Assembly: GCA_021397835.1 (NCBI GenBank)
Contig: JAJFZO010000566.1
Span: 8,552,001 to 8,616,000, forward strand
Source: Moringa oleifera
Taxonomy: Eukaryota; Streptophyta; Magnoliopsida; Brassicales; Moringaceae
Direction of reading: 5' to 3'
DNA length: 64,000 bases
Positions 36,423 through 48,792 of the stretch are shown one piece after another. The position numbers and the translations under genes were made by a program. Positions within the stretch are counted from its first letter, which is position 1; each line of letters begins with the position of its first letter. The notes under the pieces are model-generated. The model searched no databases. It was not told the DNA's origin and was given only the letters and a program-made list of their open reading frames with translations.

Positions 36423-38760
36423 GAAAGCATGCCCAATCCAAGTAATTATTGTGCCTCATGGAAGAAGGGAAAACAATCGAGTAAATAGTGGTCTTTCCCT
36501 AGATGGATTAGGTTACATCTCTAGGTGGACATATTCTCTATGAGAATGTTTGCAAGCCAGTTAAACAATCATCCTCAAGGGACAAGTGTTTCTTTCTTTT
36601 AAGTTGGTTCTTTCAACACAACAAAGTAGCATTGGAAACTGCATCCTTGCTGAATGGCTCTAAGAGTTAAATCTTAACTAGTTTTTTTCTCTTTGAACTC
36701 TTGAATGAATTGAAGAAATTAATAAGACTATGACTGAAAGCTACTTTTTATGGACTTCTTTTCACTCTTAACCCTGACACCAATAATTTAATATCATAAA
36801 GAATACCTTTAAGTTTCTCTATAGGTCAAGATTAAACTATTTCTTTTACATTTACCCCTCTTTGGCCTGGTAATAAAGGTAACAAGACTAGGCTTGTGGG
36901 TTTTCTTTGCCTGACTTGTAAGTTGCACATTTGACTCCTTCCGTAAGTTTAAATCTACCTCGAAGAAAGAGGACACCATTTACGAAAGAACAACTCTGAC
37001 AGTCAAGTATTCCGATATCTAGGTAAAGTTAGCTGCTATAATCGATTCATTGGCCAAGAATAAGAAGACTTAAACTTTACTAGCATCAAAGCAGAATGAA
37101 AATGATTTGAATCTCTAGTACTAATATACAACAGAGAAGAAAGGGCATGCCTTATTTCAATATAGGAAAACCTTCTTTCATACTTAATTAATTGGGTCCC
37201 TAAAAGATAGCTAAGTGTTTGGGATTTCATTGACTTCGTCTGATAGCGTGACGAAGAGTCAATCAGTGGAATTTAAATGCTCTTTTAGTAGATTTACATT
37301 GATCAATCTTAAGATAAGAACAAAGGAAAACAACTAGTCAATGTTAATCGATAGGATAACGAGTCAAATTCACATTTCCAAATAATTCAATTAATAGAAT
37401 GGAAAAGATCCCACGAACCTCAACATTAATTGAGAAGGTTTTGAAATTGGCTGCTTGAATTCGAAACTCCTAGGTCATGAGGAAAAGTGAAATGCTGATT
37501 GAATAAAAGTTTCTTCCTCCAAACATAAAGCTAAAATCCAAGTAGGCCGCTTAAAAGAAAGTTGCTAGTTAGCTACTATTTTCTTACCTTTAAGTTTCCC
37601 AAAAATTTTAAAGTTAATCTAATATAAAAAAGGAAGAAGTACTATTGAACTGAGTTATCTACCCAAACTAACCTAAATGTTTTGCCCTTGCATAATCCCT
37701 AGCATCATGCCCATAAGAACGACAGCTACTATCATGATATATGGATCAACCTTGCTTTTTTTGTCAATAACCTGTCCTACTGAGCTAACCATAAAAAAAA
37801 ACTGAAACTTTGTAAGGAGCAAAAAACTCCCCTATTTCATCATAGATTATAGCAACTGTCGTAACCTACCTTCTTCTTTGTCATAACCTAACTCCTATTT
37901 ATCGAGTTTGGGATCGATTTCAACTCGAAGATTGCCTAATCTTTCTCGCCTTTCTCTACTATTCCTTACATCATGAACTACTAAATCAATTCCTCTTATT
38001 GGCAAAGATAAATCTAGTATTTTGGCTTTCTCAAGTCCTAGCGACTTCTTGGTCAAGCAAGAATTCTTTCTTTAGTTGATCAATTCCTTTAAGGAATCTA
38101 CTATGGAAGGCATTTGAACAAGATCGATACCGACTAAGCATGTTGATTATCATCAAGCACATCACCTTACCTGAAAGCATTCTCTCTATTCAAAAGCTTG
38201 TCATCGACACTAACTAATGCAAGGAAATGAGAGTCATTATTCAAGCCATGCTACATTCATTCCTAATCGACAAGAGATAAGACAAAGTCCATTTTTTCCT
38301 TGATTCCCTTCTACCCTTCTGCGGAGTTTACATCGTCTTTTTTTCCTTTTTGCCACAGTTAAGCAAGAGAAAAGTTATTCTTCTTAATAGTCTTTCAAGT
38401 GAATGGAATGATTCTTCGTCACTACCTAGATCCTCATCTCTTAAACCTGTTCTGGGAGCTAGTTTAATGGCACCTACATCTTCTCTATTTTAGATTGATT
38501 CCTTAATAGCTTCTTCTCTAGCAGATGATTTGGCCCATTTTATTCTTTCTCATTCTCCTTCCTAGTAATAAGGTAAGGCCCTTCCCTATCATGACCACCT
38601 TTCTTTATTTGAAATGAATTCATCATAAAAGAAAGAGATAGTGAACCCAACTAGATCCATTCCAATTCTCTCAGATAGAGCAAGATAGTTACCATCAAGC
38701 TGCCCTTTTAAAGCTAAGACAAGACCAATGCTATCAAGAAGAAGGAATAATAGCCTTTAT

Positions 38761-38797
38761 GCCTTGAGCCTTGAGCCTTGAGCCTTGAGCCTTGAGC
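38761..38797. repeat. Five tandem copies of the 7-bp unit GCCTTGA
   Basis: Five perfect GCCTTGA units run from 38761 to 38795, then GCTAAATG. Copy B has only GCCTTGAGCCTTAAG at 58861, so the array grew in A or shrank in B after duplication. Confidence 0.85.
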
Positions 38798-39178
38798 TAA
38801 ATGATTGACCTTGCACTTGGTTTGATTAGGACATTAATCTCAAAGAGGATCTAATCCTTTCTTTCTGGCTTAACCAAACAACATGGCTCAGATCAATTAA
38901 CTCTTTCTTTATCGCAAGCAAATAACCAAAAGTGCTAATGAAAGAGCACCTTCTTCTTTTATTCCTGAAAGCATTTGTAGAGTAGTTATTGTAGAAAAAC
39001 TAGCATCTCTAACATGAAAAGCAAGCAAGGACCTCCCTTTTGGTTGGGTGGCCTCTTTCCTTCAAAAAAGCAAAAATAAGATCAGAATCTAACTCTCGGA
39101 TGTGGGATCTTACTTAATGAAATTTCCATTAAGGTGGATAAATCTCAAAAAGCATTCCACCGACACTCAGCCCTTCTC

Positions 39179-42100
39179 CTCTTACTCTAAGAGTTAAAAT
39201 AACCTTTATTCCTTCAATAGCAATTAGGCCTTTTTCTATTTCTACTGCCCTTTTCTTAAGAGATGAAGAAAAAGCTACTGACTTGGCCTACTTTGACTAT
39301 GCTATTCTTCCCATTTTGAAAGAAGAATTAGCCACATCAACGACAATAAATTCAATAGCTGGGGATCTTGCTAATATTGAAACTCCTAACCTTAAATCAT
39401 ATAACTAGGGATGAGCTCCTCTTCTCCCTTCTGGCCATTTAAAGCATGGAAATTGCAGCTTCTTCTTTGGATTCATTCAAAAGAGCATTTCCCTAATCTA
39501 ATGCCATGCCTTAAGTCTTAATCTCCTAATGCCCATACTCCGATAGCTAAATCGATGGCATCGCTTTTTTTTTTTGTCCCCCTCAAGCTTTCAATATCAT
39601 ATCCTTCCTCTCGAGTTCCTTCACTTGGAGTAACAAATACAGTGAAAACTGAAGACTAAGAAGAAGGCATAGAAGTCGAGCCAATACCTAGTTGGATAAA
39701 GCTAGCCCTCGCTTAGTGTACCTTCCCTGGATTAGTCTTTCTTGCCTTCTCCTTTTATTGTAAGGCTCACTCCCTCAGATATGGTTAAATTCTCATTCTA
39801 AGATCCCATCCTTTAAGCATTCACCAGGCCACTAAGACTCATAACTACACCGATCGAAGTGGCTCACTCCAGTAAGGTTTTTTTCATGATCTACAGAGGC
39901 CTTAATAACTGCTACATGATCATATTAAGACAGGAACCTAGTCGTGATCTTTCTCTAAGTATGAAAGCAGTGGGTCCATGTGTAAAATGTGTCCCCTTTA
40001 GTACACCCTTGATACTGCTCCCTGTGGAAAAGATTTCACTAGTTGATCATGCTAATGTCTTTCTTCATCAAACTTATATGTGACTTTGACATTTGACTCA
40101 TCATGCACCAAAGGTTTTACTGTTGACCATCTTACTTTCACTATCCAATCTGGACTTGGAGCATCTACTGCCCCTCTAATTCACTAATAGTAGAAATTGA
40201 AAGTTGGAGTCAGTTTACACATTCTTGAAAGTCTTTTTTGACTCAAATGAAGATCAAAGGCTTAGCTGGCTTGGGTTGCTGTCTCAACACATGTCAATCC
40301 TTATGTCCCTAGCGAGTAGGTTAAGGCACTTTATGTTGCTACTTGCCTTTATCTTCTAGTCTTCTAATCGAACTTGTTTACTCCATGTTATTGATAAATC
40401 AGTATTTCCTCTAAACCACTAGCTTTTGTAAGTCTCAGAACTTTTAACATTGTTCTATCTCTAAATAGAAACCTTGTAGGCCTTATTCTAAAGATAAAAG
40501 TAATGATAAGCCAACTACTATGACTACATGCACATCTAGTGCAGTGCCTTAGAAGCAAGCTACCTTGACCATCTTCCAAAGTTCTAAATAATTTAATGAT
40601 TAAAGGCTGTAGGGGTGGATTGCTTTACATTTAGCCATGCCACAGTGACCCTTAAAGCAATCTTCTTCCACTAACAGGACGAAATCTAGCAGCTGATTGC
40701 TGACTTTGAATAACCAACCCAACAATAAGTTTAATTTTTTTTTCATAACATAACAGGTTGGGTTTTGTGTAAGCCGAGTGATGTAGTCATACAAGAGCAC
40801 TTCGTGTCACAACCATCACCTTTTTATAGGTTATATGGATCGATGCCTGCTGCTTCATCTAGGAGAAAAGAATCATAGATATGTTGGTCATTAGAAGAAA
40901 AAACTGCAATAAAAAGATTCCTTGTGTATCATCTATTGCAAAACTTTTGAACAAGAGCTAGCAATCCAGACCATATCAAAAAGGTTCTTAAGACACATGG
41001 AAAAGTCACGATATTAGGAAATTGAAGTCCAAGTATGAAGAGGGGGTAGAATTACTGAATGAATACGAGCTGTGGCTACTACCTAAGGCATAAAAAAAAG
41101 AGCATTTTTTATGGGATCTAGAAGCCACCAGCCACCCCAACCTAATTCATGATGAGCCCACCGAATTCCTGGTAAGATACCTATGGTTAAAAACCACCAA
41201 CATGTCAAGATCAAAATTTGAATTGGTTCTTAGTCCTAGTTAAAAACGACTATATTCGCTCTCACTGTCCAACAAAAAGGCAAAGTAGTAGTATTTTTCT
41301 TTCCATTACGAATGACATGCTCACCGTCTAACAATGGTTTGTAAAACGAAGTTGGGTGCAACCCCACTTTTTTACTCACAATGAATCAAAGCCAGAGAAT
41401 GGAATTCTTTACAAAGTTCAAGATAAAAAATAAAAAAAAAAAGTTTCTCTATGGCCTCCTTGTTTTAAGACATTATGCCTTTGGGGTTGAGCACAATAAC
41501 AAAGAAAAAATTCATAAAAATTTGGGATCTAGCACCATAATAAAATACTACCCTCATGATTGGACCATGTCCCTGAGATTTAATAAAAAAAGATGCATTA
41601 GCGATTAACAGATTGTAATTGGATAAGTTATTAGGAATATGACAGAACAAAAGGCCAAGGAAAAAAAAATGCACTAAAATGTAGGTGCTACACCAAACAC
41701 TGATGGTTCTTTCTTGTTACAAGTAAATGCAACAGAAAGACCCAAAAATAATGAGTAATAAGATAATTCATATATTGACATTTCATGCTCATTTCAAAAA
41801 TTTTGCTTCGTTATTCCTATCATCCGATAACCACAAGATGATCTATAAGAAATGCAGTAGGATTCAAACCTATGGTTGGCCTAAGCCTAACTTATTATGT
41901 TGGTAGGCTGACTTAGCCCCCCTCGTTGCCATTGTACTCAAAAGAGATATACTGCATTACCTAGCATGTAACCCTCACCCCTCTTTTGGTTATGCTATTA
42001 CCAATCGTGGCCTCGGACTGGTTGCCCCTCATCTAATAAGAACGATTATCCTTATGATTAAAAAAAGACCAGCTTACTTACTTTTGAGTGCTAGTACCAC

Positions 42101-42570
42101 AACATGAGAAAAGGGCTTTGAGGTAGAGCATTTTCTAAAGGACATATAGTTTCCAGGTTGGATTTTTTAGATTAAATAAGACTAGTTGGGTGATAAAAGT
42201 GGTGAAATCTAACCTTTGCATCGATGTTTGGTAGGATGGCTCGCTTGAATGTCAAAACCAAGTGGTGGTTCTTTCTTTTTCCTTAGCTTATCAAACCAAT
42301 ATGCCTATTCTCCTTTCATGACTACTAATAGAAAAAGCTTAAATTTTTCAATAAGGATTAGAACAAAGTTGGGGATGGACATAGATCCTTTCACCTATCC
42401 GAAATGTTGAAAATAAAGTAATGGTTTTTTATTTTTTTAATTTCTCAATCATTAGAAGCAATCTTCACTGGCACAAGGATCTTAATTCTCACAATAACCG
42501 GTAGTATGATAGAACTCGACAATGATTTTACGAAGGCTTTAAGTAATATGAGAAGGGCTAATCGTCATAC
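39179..42570. other. Left part of the spacer between copies A and B, no gene recognised
   Basis: Open frames of 60-75 codons (39859-40083 plus, 40388-40579 minus, 40600-40800 minus, 41381-41608 plus) show no known domain. A-runs occur near 41095 and 41410-41440. At about 41850-41890, GTAGGATTCAAACCTATGG resembles the T-arm of a tRNA on the minus strand, but no acceptor or D-arm can be paired with it. The stretch ends at the CACTA terminus at 42574. Confidence 0.5.
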
Positions 42571-42573
42571 TTC

Positions 42574-44060
42574 CACTATTACAAATAAGAGATTTAATAA
42601 TAGTTAAAAAAAGGCTTTATTGATAATAAAGAGCGGAGAGTTTTAATTAACAACATTTCTTGAAAACTGTCATTAAAACTCCTTTTTAATACCCCCGTTT
42701 AATGAAAGTGCTTTTAAAACTGTTGTTAAAGGGGAGTCATTAACAACTATTTTAATAGAACTACCATTAAAAACCTCCCCCTTAACTATAGTTTTAAAAG
42801 AATTGTCATTAAAGGGTGAGGACTTTAACAATAGTTCTAATAGAACTATCATTAAAAGATAGTGCCTTTAATGTTAGTTTTTAATGAACAGTCCATCAAA
42901 AGAATTTTTTTAAATAATTTTGATATATACAAAATTTCTACAAACAAATTATCCAAAACCTGCATATATAAAATTCTTCATTTCTTCCACATCAATTACA
43001 TATCTTTATCTTGTATACATTAACATAATTCAATGCTAATACTTCAATGAAATAACTTTTTCTTTCAATATTATTCTCACTTAAACCATCATTACTTCTT
43101 TCATGTTTGAAAACACTTCAACATAATCCAATCTAAAAAGTAATGAAAGATGAAGGAAAAAAAAAACTTGATGTCATAACTGAACTCCATATGTACAATA
43201 CATATTATCATAGACAATCCTAAAAATTCAACTATGTAAATTCAATAATGTTCATGTCTACAAAAATCTTTGAAGTTCAGCTTTTTAGTATGGCACTCCA
43301 AAAAAACTGTTCAACCTCCATTTTAACTTCATCAGTATCCGATTGAGTGTAAGTATCTATACATTAACTACATTTATAAAAAAAAATAGTTAGTCCATTT
43401 AAAACATCTAGTAAGCACATCAATTATCAAAATAATTACATAAGTAAATGCTGAAACACTTACTATTTTCACATATAGCATATTTTTGTCACGTCTGTCA
43501 ATGATATCCCTTAAAAATTTCATAGTGTAATATCCACACTTAGTATTTGGAGGTTGATGTGGACACTGCATGAAAAATTTTTAATTGGTATATTTTGTAA
43601 AATAAATAAAACTAACATCACATATTGGTTTAAATATACAAAACTTAGCATAAATACTCCTAGAAATGCACCTACCACTTGATTCATTGATAACTTCGAA
43701 CAATTTAAAAGAGCTTCCAATAGAAAATAATCAATAATCTTATAGAGTAAAAAATAATACATACTAATATAAATTAAAAAATATTTTCACTTACGCGGAC
43801 ATAAGTTGATCTATTTCTTGACGAGAACTATGGTTAAAAGAATCAAAAATGCTGTACACAAAAGTACGAAGCTCGACAATCATCAACATCTAGTGATGTC
43901 TGCATTATCAAAAATAAATGTAAAAGACATTATGAAGAAATTAAACTATTAATAATTTTACATAGTATTAAGACTTACTTCAAGTTATTTGAAAATATCA
44001 CTATTCCTCTGTTACATGGATTTGAGTATAGCTGTTATAGCTATGCCTAATACCCAAGGT
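42574..44060 (-). mobile_element. Truncated CACTA transposon of a different family (left end plus peptidase tail)
   Basis: The terminus CACTATTACAAATAAGAG starts at 42574. About 300 bp of subterminal repeats follow (TTAATGACAG / AACTGTCATTAAAA / GAACTATCATTAAAA forms). Inside, on the minus strand, is the end of a Ulp1-type peptidase gene. The layout (peptidase tail facing the left end) is the same as in the complete element, but the subterminal motifs differ, so this is another family. The right part is missing. Similarity to anything recognisable as CACTA fades near 44060, about 120 bp before copy B. The exact right limit is uncertain. Confidence 0.7.
43280..43900 (-). pseudogene. C-terminal Ulp1-type (C48) cysteine peptidase region of a CACTA gene, fragment
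   Basis: The minus-strand text QCPHQPPNTKCGYYTMKFLR (ORF from 43571) holds the catalytic-Cys box of CACTA-borne Ulp1-like proteins. The Cys codon lies at 43536-43538, with a Gln six residues before it and GYY after it. Downstream in another frame YTQSDTDEVKMEVEQFF ends at a stop near 43280; it corresponds to the usual YTxxEIDEVRxEW tail. Upstream, MLMIVELRTFVYSIFD (about 43892) belongs to the same gene. The His and Asp part is absent or unreadable, and frames are shifted. Non-functional. Confidence 0.65.
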
Positions 44061-44176
44061 CTCTTTTTTTAGTTTCTAAGAGGTGTCAAAATAGAAAAAA
44101 AAAATACCAATCATCCCTTAAGAGATGCCAAAAGGGCACAAAACTAAAACAAGAGATACAGTTAGGCTTAAAGATA
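44061..44176. other. Junction sequence between the truncated CACTA and copy B
   Basis: About 115 bp with the imperfect direct repeat CTAAGAGGTGTCAAAATAGA / TTAAGAGATGCCAAAAGGGC (44078 and 44119). It matches neither the left flank of copy A nor the right flank of copy A, so it does not look like a simple tandem-duplication joint. Confidence 0.4.
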
Positions 44177-46282
44177 AGAAAGGAAGTAGCCTGTATTTTT
44201 TCTTTTTAAACTACAACTAATGAAAAAAGACTTCGCCTCTTTTGAGAAAAGAGTAAGAAAAGGGATTGAAAAGATCAATTACCAAGCAAAGGAAAACAAA
44301 CACTACTAGTGTTGTCAAGAAAACCCCTAGGATTCCATGGGAAATTAAAAACTATTAGATAAGAATGTTTATTGTATTACCTTTAGTAACTCTAACCAGC
44401 TAACCCTTTTAATTGAGAAAAGGTAGTTTTATTGATTCTCAATTTCGAAACTGAGAGTGTGAAGTCACAAGCTGATGAGCTACATGTGAAGTTAAAAGAA
44501 CCTAGTTAAAAAATGAAAGTTATAACTATCTACCTAAAACTGAAACTCGAGCCAAAAATGTAAGGAAAGGTTCTAACTACCAACCACACTCTGTTGTATT
44601 GCAAAATCAGGAAGTGAAGTGAGGGAAGGGCTTTCACATACGGAGTGGCAATAGGCCGCTTGTCCTTTGGTTCTTATAGGACTATATATGGATAGGCTTA
44701 GATAGCCAACTACCCATTTGACAGCCAGTCAAAACATCTAATGACACGGTGAGGGTAAGTAAATATGCATGCAATGGGCTCTAGATTACATTTAAAGGCC
44801 TATCCTAACCACTCATATGAGGTGTCCCTTACCAAGATACCATAGTTTGATCTCTAATACCATTCTTAGAATTGACGTGCCTATTAGTAATGTATGCTCA
44901 GTTATTATTATATACTTATATAATAAGTCAAGTTTGCTAAAAGAGACCATATAGCTACAAAGTAAAGTCAATCAGACATTTCTATTATAGATAAGCTCTA
45001 ATTCCTTCTCTTTTCCCGACATCTAATTTAAGGGATTCGAGATAAATAGATGCTATAGCCATGATTTGTTAACATTATGCCTTTTAAACTGGGCAAGACT
45101 ATAAGTCATCATTTTAACGAAAAAGTATAAAAAGCCTTCACAACACGTTACTATGCGCTCGGTGGGTTCGGCTTATCAATGTACTCCCCAAGATTGTAGG
45201 CCTTTTTATACACAAATTTTAAAACATTTAGCTAGCCTATGCTTCACTCTCATTTTTTTACTCTTTTTCCTAACTCTTTCGATGTCCTTCTTTCATCTTT
45301 GCAATCTCAATAACCAAATTGATTTCTACACCATCCATCCTATGCTTGGCTCATAAGCACTATAAGTTTGATAATCAAAGATTGGAATATCTCCATTGAT
45401 CTCAGAAAGCCACTCCACACTAAAGTAAAAGCCAAATCTTGAAGCTAAGATGTGTGAGAACTAAAGCTTCAAAAGAAGCCACAACGAGGATTGGTAATAA
45501 TATGGTTAGAGGTCCACTTTGTTATAACATTCTACATCTTTTAACATAAATAAAAGATATTAAATTGTCTTACCACATTTTTTTCAGTTATTCCTTCGAA
45601 TATATCCCCTTATTTTGATTAATTTCCCACGCACATTCTTTTTCCTACTAAGGACGCTCTTTAGCATGGTGTTGATTAGCTAAAGCTTTCTTTTAGTTGT
45701 GCGAGCAATACCTTCGTGAAGCAAATTTGGTTCCATCTTATACCTCTTATCGAACAAATTTCAATATAAATGGTTGTCATTCTAGTTATGATGATTTATT
45801 TTATTCAAAGAGAAGCGAGTAGTGTTATTATCCCATTCCTTCTCCTAGCATTCATTAAAATTACATGCAGGTCATCGAGATTGGGAACATGATATTGAAA
45901 TGACTTGATCTATGAATGCAACTTTGGCTTACCCAATATTGGCTAGGGAATGGACCTATTCCTTTACTCAATGCATATTGATTGAGAATCCCCTTAGGAG
46001 ATTAGGTCATGAACCTTCTTTCAGGTCCAAAAGGGAACTCTTAGTTAAGTCCCTCAGTGACTTGGATTAATGCTTATCAATAATAAGAAGTTTGGGATCC
46101 ATGCCATGTATGTGGCACACAATTAGTTTTATCGATACGAATCAACAAATCACAGGGAAGTTTGGTGATTGGAATCAAACGATAAATCATGATACGAGAG
46201 GGGAGCTCTAATGTGCCATTTTGGTAGCATTCATGGGATCTGTCAACAAAGGTGTAACTATGAAGTTAGTCAGGCAACTCTT

Positions 46283-46558
46283 TTAAAAATGATTGAAGGG
46301 AAGTAAGGGGAAAATATTGTTTAAAGTAAACCCAATAAAGCCACAATGCAAAGAGCCTTTCAATGAAGCTTGCACCTCTTCGAAAAAAGAATAATAGACA
46401 TTGCCAGCGTTTCTCCATAAGGGGTCAACAACAACTAAAGAAAAAGCTTCATCGGCTACTTTATCCATAAGAATGTCATAAAGTTTCTCTTTGGTCTTCC
46501 TCAAGAAAGACAGCTTTAGAGCGTAAGTCAAACTCATGATAGGCGAGTAATCACACAC
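46283..46558 (-). other. Copy B partner of the frame at 26378-26608
   Basis: 91 codons. The core EKLYDILMDKVADEAFSLVV matches copy A, but the start and end differ through indels (SLTYALKLSFLRK here, REFDLHSKAIFLRK in A). No family is recognised. The shift of frame between copies argues against a maintained protein. Confidence 0.2.
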
Positions 46559-46802
46559 ATATGGTTTAGTGGTTTGCTATGCTCTGTGACCTTATTCTTC
46601 TTCAGGACTTAACGCTTTAGTTGGTTCTCTAGCTTATTATGACTTCTTTAACACTATTGTGTGAAACATTTATTTGGTCTCCTACTGCTATCTATGCTAG
46701 CTCGAAAGGTATTGCTACTTTCTTATTTCTTATTGAACTTCCTTAACTTCGTAATCATCCCTGTTTGAATTTTTTTTTTCAGTGTGGTCCATCCAATCTA
46801 CT

Positions 46803-47308
46803 TCATTAAGTTATGGGGTTTGATGAAATAACTATACACTACTATGCTTAATGCTAAAGTGAGCTTAACCCACCAAAGTGGCTGATTCTTTCTTACTTTA
46901 GTTGGTTGACAAACTGAATTGCACTCGATCTGAACCGTTCTTGTAAGAAGCTCATAGGGGAGAACATCTCTCTTCTGTAATATAATCTGTAGGTGCCCGA
47001 TCCTTTTATTGATTTGGCATTTTCCTTCACCCCTTCTAATAAAATAGATTTTAGCTATTTTTCTCTGAGCTTTTATGAGGGATTGATTATCCCTATTTCT
47101 TTCTCCATTTCCTGTTCAAGTAGTAGTTATGATCATGGCTGTTTTGTGCCCTCCATTAGTCTTTCAAATCTCCCTGTCGCTAGTTAGTCAAGTAGTTCTT
47201 GAGTGGACTCGAGGTGTAATAAGCCCCATTGAAAGATCTAACTGTCGGCCACTTCCATTAGTTTTCTTCAATAATTACGTTAAGTTTAGCATAGACTGGA
47301 ATATCTAT
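46803..47308. other. About 506-bp block present only in copy B
   Basis: Copy A reads CCAATCTACATCATAAGAAA across the site (26851-26870). B reads CCAATCTACTTCATTAAG, then about 500 bp, then TATATCATAATAAATTC. TCATWA borders both sides, so this is either a microhomology deletion in A or an insertion with a 6-bp duplication in B. The block has no transposon-like ends. Two overlapping short frames (46993-47187, 47129-47353) have no recognisable domain. Confidence 0.6.
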
Positions 47309-48761
47309 ATCATAATAAATTCTACTACTATACTTCTGTACAATGGGGCCTAACGGATGCTAGTTGTCGAATCAAATAAAAAAGTACCTTTCGCTATTAC
47401 CCATTTTGAATGAGATGAAAGGTCTCATAGTGTACCTTGAGTTCATAAATTTCCTCCAACTCTAAGAGAAAAAGTCATTAGGAATAAGGATACCCTACGC
47501 ACTCTTACCTTTCAAGGGAAAACTTTTAATTCATAAGCATCTATGGTATGTGAGTTAAAGGCAATGTTCCATAAATGTTTGGTGATAGCTGCCTCATTCC
47601 AGTCATGAACTCTCTTAAGGCTAGACCCCCTTCCTCTTTCATTTTGAGATGTAGACTAATCCCAAGCCACCTTAGAAGCCTTAGAGATCCCAACTAACCC
47701 ACCTATCCTATATGCTTCAACAGGACAAGGGTAAATTAATACCATAGGAAGTCCAAGTCAAATAGCTGCCCATAAACAAACTAAAAGTAATTTTTAGGGA
47801 TTAGTGACTTCCCCATTCAATGGCGTTGGCACTTGATCTTCCAAAAAAGGTATGTACTAGGTCAAGTGAATGAATTAGATAGAGATACCTGTTAGCATTC
47901 TAGCCTTCTTTCAAATAACATCACATCCTAAATGGAATAAGTAATTTAACAAATAAAAATAGAATAATTGATGAGGAAGATAAAATTATTAAGGATAAAA
48001 ATCAAGTAAGGATGGATGTTATAGGTTCTATATGAATGGAAAAAGGATGAAAGTGTTAAATGATTGAAATCAAAAATTTGAGAAGAGGACTTATTGGTGC
48101 AGAAAAAAGCTATCTCATATGAGAAGTAAACATGGTAGTGACACTTTCTTTGAGTTTTGTTTGTAACCGGAGGCTATAACTTTTTCATAATCATAGATGA
48201 AATCTGGTGAGATTTCTTTAGAAGTAGTAGGTGGATCATTGTTTGATGTGATAGATAAGATGGAGAAAGGTGACTCTCGCTCGGTTTGGTGTGCATATGT
48301 CTGCTGAAAAGCACCTCATAGTTGATAAGTCAAGGTTGTGTTGAGAGGATCCATGACTCATACCATTCAACTTTTTTTTTCTCATTTTTAGGACAATTCG
48401 CCTTTCAATGGCTTTAGACACACTCATCTTTGGCAATCCAAATGGATCTGGTAGTCAAAGGCACAGAACGAGACTAAAAGTGTAGACTAACAGCAAATAT
48501 AAGATAATAGTATGAACTAGTAAGCGATGGTGGTCCTTTTAATTAATAGCTCAAATTTATCTCTCCTCACACTTTTTATACTCATTTTATCTAATAACGT
48601 AATCATAATCTCTCATCTCAAACATGTCCTTCGGGGCATGTTAGACTTCCCAATCTCAGTTGTAACTTGCTTACTTAGTTTCCAGTCCTTTATGTCATGT
48701 TTTTCCACTTTAGTTGGTTGTAGCTAGTTTGACTATAATTTTTATAAATAGGATGAAATTT

Positions 48762-48764
<3 letters not shown>

Positions 48765-48792
<28 letters not shown>
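48765..48792. repeat. (AT)n microsatellite, copy B only
   Basis: About 14 AT units in a place where copy A has AATTTAGATTAATATATCCG (28318 onward). The array and the following TTTGAAGCC arose or expanded after the duplication. Confidence 0.85.

Larger units (their letters stand above)
24061..39178 (+). repeat. Copy A of a ~15-kb direct segmental duplication
   Basis: Similarity to copy B starts at TAAGAAAGGAAGTAGCCTGT (24061; B 44179). It runs collinearly to ATTCCACCGACACTCAGCCC (about 39178; B 59260). Anchors shared on the way: GCAGGTCATCGAGATTGGGA (25922/45868), ACAATTCGCCTTT-type text (27950/48390), GGAAGGAATGGAGTAAAG (32513/50211) and CTACTGGTAGTAGTTTGTC (34687/54887). Differences are mostly C/T and G/A. 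Copy A lacks five blocks present in B, at its 26860, 33098, 33866, 34045 and 36668. It alone has 24655-24801, 29677-32458 and about 37626-37945. No gene with a known product was found in it. Confidence 0.9.

Noticed and set aside
36176..36436. Minus-strand open frame of 86 codons
   Set aside because: It lies wholly opposite the 36024-36422 frame and has no recognisable domain.
24061..39178. Known mitochondrial genes within the duplicated block
   Set aside because: Looked for cox, nad, atp, cob, ribosomal protein, rRNA and group II intron core signatures and recognised none.
41840..41920. tRNA-like text on the minus strand (GGTTTGAATCCTACTGC)
   Set aside because: Only a T-arm-like word is present; acceptor, D-arm and anticodon arm cannot be paired.
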